This document shows positions 60,104 through 64,000 of a stretch of DNA of 64,000 bases, one piece after another (positions within the stretch are counted from its first letter, which is position 1; every line of letters begins with the position of its first letter). Origin of the DNA: Spartinivicinus poritis (GTDB lineage: Bacteria; Pseudomonadota; Gammaproteobacteria; Pseudomonadales; Zooshikellaceae); NCBI RefSeq assembly GCF_028858535.1, contig NZ_JAPMOU010000018.1, positions 50,053 to 114,052 on the forward strand. Reading direction: 5' to 3'. The position numbers were made by a program, and so were the translations under genes. The notes under the pieces are model-generated. The model had not been told where the DNA came from, did no database searches, and saw only the letters and a program-made list of their open reading frames with translations.

Positions 60104-60332
60104 CTTCCACATTTCTTAAAATTCTTCAAACTTCCATAAACTCTTTATAAATCAATTACTTATCAATAGTACATATTCACAAAAACTATATCGAATTGTC
60201 ATAATATCCCATATTTAAGGCCCGATTCTTCCCCTGGATTTCCCCTAAATCGCACTGAATTCACCCTCAAATATGCTTTCTTTGATAGCTGACTTTTATA
60301 CAAGCAGCTCTTAGGATTACAGATCGTTATAG

Positions 60333-60686
60333 CTACCGACCAAACTTTTCCTCTCGCCATAATCGATCAACCATCACCAGAAAACTCTCTGTCGTTTGCG
60401 GTTTGGTTTCGTGAAGCTCGATGAGTTTGGTCAAAATTCCATCCAGGCTTGGTATTTCCTCATGCCCAGTAGCCAACCACTCCAGGTCAACACCAAGTAG
60501 TCGACTCAACACTATCGCTTCATGCAGTCTAAGGTTGCCATACCTCATTCGATCATAGATTTGTGTTGAACTCAGCCCTACCTGCTGTCCTATTTGCTCA
60601 ATTGAAAGCGAATGGTTATTGATGGCATGTCTAAGTCGATCTCCAATCGCCTTTACTTCTTGGTTTACTTTGGTACTTCTCTTCAT
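60333..60686 (-). CDS. XRE-family helix-turn-helix regulator
   Basis: 117 residues. RLRHAINNHSLSIEQIGQQVGLSSTQIYDRMRYGNLRLHEAIVLSRLLGVDLEWLATG is a Cro/C1-type HTH (~17-80), followed by a short helical tail. No Shine-Dalgarno is visible. It is divergent from the 60910 gene, and the shared region holds two palindromes, one over its own start codon, suggesting autoregulation. Its place just after ssrA suggests a phage or island repressor. Confidence 0.8.
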   Translation of the reverse strand: MKRSTKVNQEVKAIGDRLRHAINNHSLSIEQIGQQVGLSSTQIYDRMRYGNLRLHEAIVLSRLLGVDLEWLATGHEEIPSLDGILTKLIELHETKPQTTESFLVMVDRLWREEKFGR

Positions 60687-60758
60687 AATTTTTTCATTAT
60701 GAACCTATTGCGAATATTTACTATGAATTTCACTCCTGGTTTTGGCGAAATGCCAAAA
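60682..60758. promoter_or_regulatory. Palindromic sites before the XRE gene
   Basis: TTCATAAT-TTTTTC-ATTATGAA (60682-60703) covers the XRE start codon. TTTTGGC-GAAAT-GCCAAAA (60740-60758) lies 54 bp upstream of it. Both are perfect 7-8 bp arms without terminator-type T-runs in the right place and are candidate operators. Confidence 0.5.
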
Positions 60759-60909
60759 AAATAACGCAATAAGCCCATACTATTTAGCATTTTTCTAAAT
60801 GACTAATTATTGCTCAGGGTAATATGATTTACATCACATATGATTGCTTGTAATTTCTCTTATCAACAGCTTGGACTTAAGTGCTTAGCTAGTGCCTTAA
60901 GGATATAAC

Positions 60910-61167
60910 ATGTCTTTTAGAGTGAAGCCTTGGGGAAATTTTCAAGAAGAAACACAAGTTGCCAAGATAGCAACTCAAGGTATTAATAAAGGAGAAAACA
61001 ACAATACTATCCAGACACCAACAGGTATATATCTAAAGCCAATTAAGGAGGTAAAAAAAGCAGTGATTTTAAAAGAAGAATTAAACTTTATTAGAAACCA
61101 TATTTATTTTATTAATCAACATTCAAAATTAATTTTTGATCATTTATCTGCTTGTTTAAATAGGTAG
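60910..61167 (+). CDS. Small protein of unknown function
   Basis: 85 residues from ATG with AGGA 7 bases upstream. The N-terminal half is polar (Gly/Asn/Gln/Thr), the second half (KEVKKAVILKEELNFIRNHIYFINQHSKLIFDHL) is a likely amphipathic helix pair. I do not recognise a family. It is divergent from the XRE regulator across 223 bp and may be under its control. Confidence 0.5.
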   Translation: MSFRVKPWGNFQEETQVAKIATQGINKGENNNTIQTPTGIYLKPIKEVKKAVILKEELNFIRNHIYFINQHSKLIFDHLSACLNR

Positions 61168-61233
61168 TTATCAAGTATAAGGAAAACCTTTACATCAGGC
61201 ACTGTTTAAGACATTCAATTTCCAAGCAATGGC

Positions 61234-61253
61234 ATCCTCCCTATAGGGAGGAT
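61234..61253. terminator. Hairpin after the RRM gene
   Basis: ATCCTCCC-TATA-GGGAGGAT, a perfect 8-bp G/C-rich stem 15 bp beyond the RRM stop codon. No T-run follows on the minus strand, so it may be an mRNA-end stabiliser as much as a terminator. Confidence 0.5.
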
Positions 61254-61267
61254 TGCGTAGCTAAAAA

Positions 61268-61540
61268 TTAATACCTTTTACGTTGAGGACGGCTATTAGA
61301 TTTAGGCTGCGCTTGATTTACTTTGATATTACGGCCTTGCAAAGAAGTGCCATTTAACCCTTTGATGGCTGCATCAGCTTCGGAGTTATTATCCATTTCA
61401 ACGAAACCAAAGCCTTTTGACTCGCCTGAGTGACGATCAGTGATAAGGTCCACACTTGCTACTGTGCCATAAGCGGAAAAAGCTTCTTTCAAATCATCGG
61501 TTGTTACACTATAAGGCAGGTTGCCAACGTACATTTTCAT
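61268..61540 (-). CDS. RRM-domain RNA-binding protein
   Basis: 90 residues, one RNA-recognition motif. RNP2 is MYVGNLPY (2-9), RNP1 is KGFGFVEM (43-50), and the tail KVNQAQPKSNSRPQRKRY is basic and Gly-poor. Similar short proteins (Rbp type) occur in cyanobacteria and marine proteobacteria and several are cold induced. GAGGAAA lies 5-8 bases before ATG. A long structured leader precedes it (61555-61605). Role: probably RNA chaperone (inference). Confidence 0.9.
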   Translation of the reverse strand: MKMYVGNLPYSVTTDDLKEAFSAYGTVASVDLITDRHSGESKGFGFVEMDNNSEADAAIKGLNGTSLQGRNIKVNQAQPKSNSRPQRKRY

Positions 61541-61554
61541 AGACTTTCCTCTAT

Positions 61555-61605
61555 TTTGTGTGTTGGTAGAGAGAGATAGGCACTATCGAAAACCAAACAC
61601 ACAAA
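61555..61605 (-). promoter_or_regulatory. Stem-loop in the RRM leader
   Basis: TTTGTGTGTTGG (61555-61566) pairs with CCAAACACACAAA (61593-61605), one bulge, enclosing a smaller GATAG/CTATC stem. The stem ends 2-3 bases from the Shine-Dalgarno (61545-61552), a suitable place for temperature- or protein-dependent control of translation. Confidence 0.5.
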
Positions 61606-61763
61606 TTACTCGATAGAGAAAACCATCTTTAGATGATTCGTTGTAACTCCGTCAAATTTACTTAATAACTACAAGTCAATTAGACGCCGCATACTACTCT
61701 ATCTTGGTGTTTAATACTATTAACCTTGCTCGTCCACACAGACGCAGATAATTAACACTTCTG

Positions 61764-61818
61764 CTTGCTGGGTGTTTAGACCAGAGTTAGTCTGGATATG
61801 TAAACAAACACCAGCAAG
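61764..61818 (+). promoter_or_regulatory. Nested stem-loop reaching the Shine-Dalgarno
   Basis: Outer arms CTTGCTGG (61764-61771) and CCAGCAAG (61811-61818) and inner CCAGA/TCTGG (61781-61785, 61791-61795) share a centre, with partial pairing GTGTTTA/TAAACAAACAC between them. The right arm takes in the first bases of AAGGAG, the ribosome site of the next gene. Confidence 0.6.
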
Positions 61819-61827
61819 GAGAGCATG

Positions 61828-62016
61828 ATGAAACCAGCCACCCCAACCGAAGAACAACGCTTACAGCAATTCATCAAAGAACTAACAGCCTTGTCGAAAA
61901 AGACTGGTATTGTTATTGAAACAATAGGCGGGGTCAGCATTGTAGAGCCAGAAGAACTAAAAGCGTTAAGGTATTTAGGCGAGGTAGGAACTGGTGATAT
62001 TGAGCCTAGGTTTTAA
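61828..62016 (+). CDS. Short protein of unknown function
   Basis: 62 residues from ATG 61828 (an adjoining ATG at 61825 is closer to AAGGAG than is ideal). TEEQRLQQFIKELTALSKKTGIVIETIGGV looks like a helix followed by a beta hairpin; the end VGTGDIEPRF is polar. I recall similar short proteins in phages and islands but cannot name a family. It converges with the methylase gene, ending 10 bp from its stop. Confidence 0.6.
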   Translation: MKPATPTEEQRLQQFIKELTALSKKTGIVIETIGGVSIVEPEELKALRYLGEVGTGDIEPRF

Positions 62017-62026
62017 CCTGGGCTGA

Positions 62027-62782
62027 TTAATTACAAATAATTAACTCTTTTGATTGCTTTCTGTTGTTACCTCCCACAGTGTAATTTATTTTGACCTCAT
62101 TAATTTTCAGCCCATCAAATACCTGCCGTATTTCAGGATGATCATTAATGCTAATCACAAATCGGCCTTTGCTGGTTTTGGCTAGTTCTGCCATGGCTTC
62201 ATATTGGCCAAAGCCAAACTCACCACCATAGTCACTGGTACCCCAGTAAGGTGGGTCAAGGTAAAACAAGGTGTGTTCTCGATCGTAGCGCTTAACACAT
62301 TGCTGCCAGTCCAAGTGTTCAATGGTTACCCTGGCCAGTCTTAAATGTGCTTGTGATAGGGTTTCTTCCAGCCTGGTTAAATTTAATCTTAATGGTGTGG
62401 TAGTGCTGGTGCCAAAGTTTCTGCCGGTGGGTTTAGCACCAAAGGTTAGCTGTTGCAGGTAGTAAAAGCGTGCTGCTCGCTGTATGTCAGTTAATACCTC
62501 TGGTGGTGTACTATTCACCCACTCAAATAGCTGACGGCTAACTAAAGCCCACTTAAACTGGCGGATAAACTCTTCAAGGTGGTGCTGTACTACCCTAAAT
62601 AAATTAATCACATCTGATGATGTATCATTTAATACCTCAGCTTTTGATGGCTCCTTCATAAAAAATAATGCTGCTGCGCCGCAGAATGGCTCAACATAGC
62701 AGGTATGATCAGGAAATAACGGTAAGATATGCTTGGCTAAACGGCGCTTGCCGCCCATCCAGGCAAAGATAGGTTTAGACAT
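62027..62782 (-). CDS. Phage-type DNA adenine methylase (D12 class)
   Basis: 251 residues. The SAM motif FAWMGGKRRLAKHI (near 5-18) with YVEPFCGAAALFF and the catalytic DPPYWG (near 175) place it in the D12/Dam group; FVISINDHPEIR matches the late motif. It should methylate the N6 of adenine, probably GATC or a phage-specific site. AAGGAGG precedes ATG. No restriction enzyme gene is adjacent, so it is an orphan methylase, common in prophages and plasmids. Confidence 0.9.
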   Translation of the reverse strand: MSKPIFAWMGGKRRLAKHILPLFPDHTCYVEPFCGAAALFFMKEPSKAEVLNDTSSDVINLFRVVQHHLEEFIRQFKWALVSRQLFEWVNSTPPEVLTDIQRAARFYYLQQLTFGAKPTGRNFGTSTTTPLRLNLTRLEETLSQAHLRLARVTIEHLDWQQCVKRYDREHTLFYLDPPYWGTSDYGGEFGFGQYEAMAELAKTSKGRFVISINDHPEIRQVFDGLKINEVKINYTVGGNNRKQSKELIICN

Positions 62783-62903
62783 AGAGCCTCCTTTTACAGC
62801 TATAAACTACTTGTTAGAGATGGGAAAGTTGTGGATGATAAAAGAAATTAACTACAGAGCTTAGTTAAAACTATTAAGCTCTATAGGATGGTACTTGAAT
62901 GTA

Positions 62904-63473
62904 TTATTGAGGTGTGTGTAATCTCTCACCCAAATAATAAAGGCCAAGGATTGTCGCAAGGACCATTTGCCATAAAAGAAAATTAAAAATACCAAAACCA
63001 ACCCATGACAAAGGTATTTTAAATTGTTCTGATATTTCAATTTTTAATGCTATTTTTGCCCCAAGAATAAGAAATATGCTTACAGCGGTTAAATAAGAAA
63101 AAAGAACACAAAGGAACCTGCGCCTTGTCATATCTATCATTAAATAGCTTCCATGATAAAATATTTCTATTTTAGGTGGATTAGCCATAGGTTGATCGAT
63201 ATCATGTTTGTTGAAAGTAGCTACAGCTGCCAATGCGGCTATAAAAAAACCAGGCAAGTTAGAAATAAATGAAGTAATATCGCTAACCAAACCTTCAGAG
63301 CCAGTTATTGACTGTATAGGTATATAAAAAACTGATACAGCTAACGTTAAAATAGTTAAAACTAAAGGAGTAAGCCAGTCATAATACCACTTATCTTCAT
63401 GCTTTATGCTCAAATAAGAAAAAGGCCTGGTTAATTGATATATAACAAATTTTATATGGTTAAAATTAATCAT
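62904..63473 (-). CDS. Four-helix membrane protein of unknown function
   Basis: 189 residues. Hydrophobic segments near 36-55 (LVLTILTLAVSVFYIPI), 70-85 (LPGFFIAALAAVATF), 118-138 (FLCVLFSYLTAVSIFLILGA) and 157-180 (VGFGIFNFLLWQMVLATILGL) suggest four membrane helices. The loop between helices 2 and 3 carries HDIDQPMANPP. I recognise no family. Its ATG overlaps the upstream gene stop by 8 bp, so both proteins are likely made as a pair. Confidence 0.65.
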   Translation of the reverse strand: MINFNHIKFVIYQLTRPFSYLSIKHEDKWYYDWLTPLVLTILTLAVSVFYIPIQSITGSEGLVSDITSFISNLPGFFIAALAAVATFNKHDIDQPMANPPKIEIFYHGSYLMIDMTRRRFLCVLFSYLTAVSIFLILGAKIALKIEISEQFKIPLSWVGFGIFNFLLWQMVLATILGLYYLGERLHTPQ

Positions 63474-63822
63474 TGCTAACTAACTCTAGCATTTTGTTTC
63501 TAATTCCATTATGAATATTTGGGAATGCCGTATGTAACGATTTCCCAAAGCCTTCAATCTTTCTTTTTTTAACATATTTGTCTAACTCTAAAAGATTTTC
63601 TGTATCACTACTTAGTGTAGCAGTATGACTGGCTCCAGATTCATCAGTAAACGAGACACGAACAAAAGGAGAGTCAAGTGAATTTGCGTACTTAATAGCT
63701 TTCTGCAAGTGTTTCCAGTTACCTCCACTCTTTATTACATCCATTCTACCTACTTTCATTCGAATTTGAGTTTCAATAAGTTCTGGGTGTGACTGTGCAT
63801 CATAGCCACGAACGATATTCAT
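63466..63822 (-). CDS. Soluble partner protein of unknown function, N-terminus uncertain
   Basis: 118 residues from ATG 63822 (NIVRGYDAQSHPELIETQ). The frame remains open 35 more codons to TAG 63928-63930, and that stretch (HPSEEFEQELNTGVIKGI) looks coding but has no ATG, GTG or TTG, so the native start may be lost or farther away. The end (KMLELVSND) overlaps the membrane protein gene. Alternating charged residues indicate an alpha/beta soluble domain; no known motif is visible. Confidence 0.55.
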   Translation of the reverse strand: MNIVRGYDAQSHPELIETQIRMKVGRMDVIKSGGNWKHLQKAIKYANSLDSPFVRVSFTDESGASHTATLSSDTENLLELDKYVKKRKIEGFGKSLHTAFPNIHNGIRNKMLELVSND

Positions 63823-63931
63823 ATCACTGGTTATCTTTATTCCTTTAATTACACCAGTGTTAAGCTCTTGCTCAAATTCTTCTGAAGGATGTGCTAAAAA
63901 TGAAAGTGTACAATATAAATTTAGGCTCTAT

Positions 63932-64000
63932 ATGGATTCCTGGGGGACTATGTTAGCAGGCAAAAAGCTGTATACTCGAGCATTCATAATGGATTATCAA
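63932..64000 (+). CDS. Possible 5' end of a gene at the window edge
   Basis: An ATG-initiated frame (MDSWGTMLAGKKLYTRAF...) is open for 23 codons to the end of the window; AGG lies 8 bases upstream, and a second ATG (63950) has GGGGGA 2 bases before it. Too short to assign. Confidence 0.25.
   Translation, partial: MDSWGTMLAGKKLYTRAFIMDYQ

Overview
The window is a 64 kb piece of a gammaproteobacterial chromosome, moderately AT-rich. The order pnp-rpsO-truB-rbfA-infB-nusA-rimP-tRNA-secG-tpiA-glmM-folP-ftsH-rlmE // greA-carB-carA-dapB-dnaJ-dnaK-grpE // recN // fur // bamE // rnfH-ratA // smpB-ssrA is the backbone known from pseudomonads and marine Oceanospirillales-type bacteria. The T6SS, SapC-like and transporter genes fit a marine, possibly host-associated member of that group. 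The genus is inference only.

Left part (1-27 kb) is accessory. It opens with the 3' end of a large AAA+ ATPase gene and a TerB-like gene on the plus strand. On the minus strand follow a small gene of unknown function, a DUF1266 gene, a degenerate J-domain/TPR gene and hscC, which together recall the E. coli ybe/djl/hscC locus. Then come an 873-residue ankyrin protein, a tiny exported peptidase-S74-type protein, an LprI-like protein, a periplasmic solute-binding-like protein and a PilZ protein. From 13.5 to 27 kb lies a T6SS block on the minus strand: PAAR, SapC-like, tssA, tssB, tssC, tssE, tssF, tssG, clpV and a sigma-54 activator. It makes sheath, baseplate-wedge and recycling parts only; no tssJKLM, hcp or vgrG is present here. 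C/G-rich palindromic repeats sit in three of its gaps.

Middle part (27-59 kb) is core housekeeping: RNA decay and translation initiation (pnp to rimP), two tRNAs, secG, tpiA, cell-wall and folate genes, ftsH, rlmE/yhbY, greA, carAB, dapB, the DnaK machine, recN, fur, bamE, ratA/rnfH and a sodium-dependent transporter. Several regulatory signals can be read directly: a sigma-32 promoter before grpE, a LexA box in the recN promoter, rho-independent terminators, and a carAB leader with a 9-codon ORF ending in Arg-Arg-Tyr followed by mutually exclusive hairpins.

Right part (59-64 kb) starts with smpB and ssrA. Downstream of ssrA the content becomes island-like: an XRE regulator with palindromic sites, short genes of unknown function, an RRM RNA-binding protein, a phage-type DNA adenine methylase and an overlapping pair encoding a soluble protein and a membrane protein. 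No integrase lies in the window.

Three genes need unusual decoding or carry recent lesions: PilZ (apparent ATT start), LprI (A7 tract, -1 shift needed) and PAAR (G5 tract, one extra G needed). Many starts given here differ from the longest open frame because the Shine-Dalgarno position or family N-terminus supports a downstream codon.
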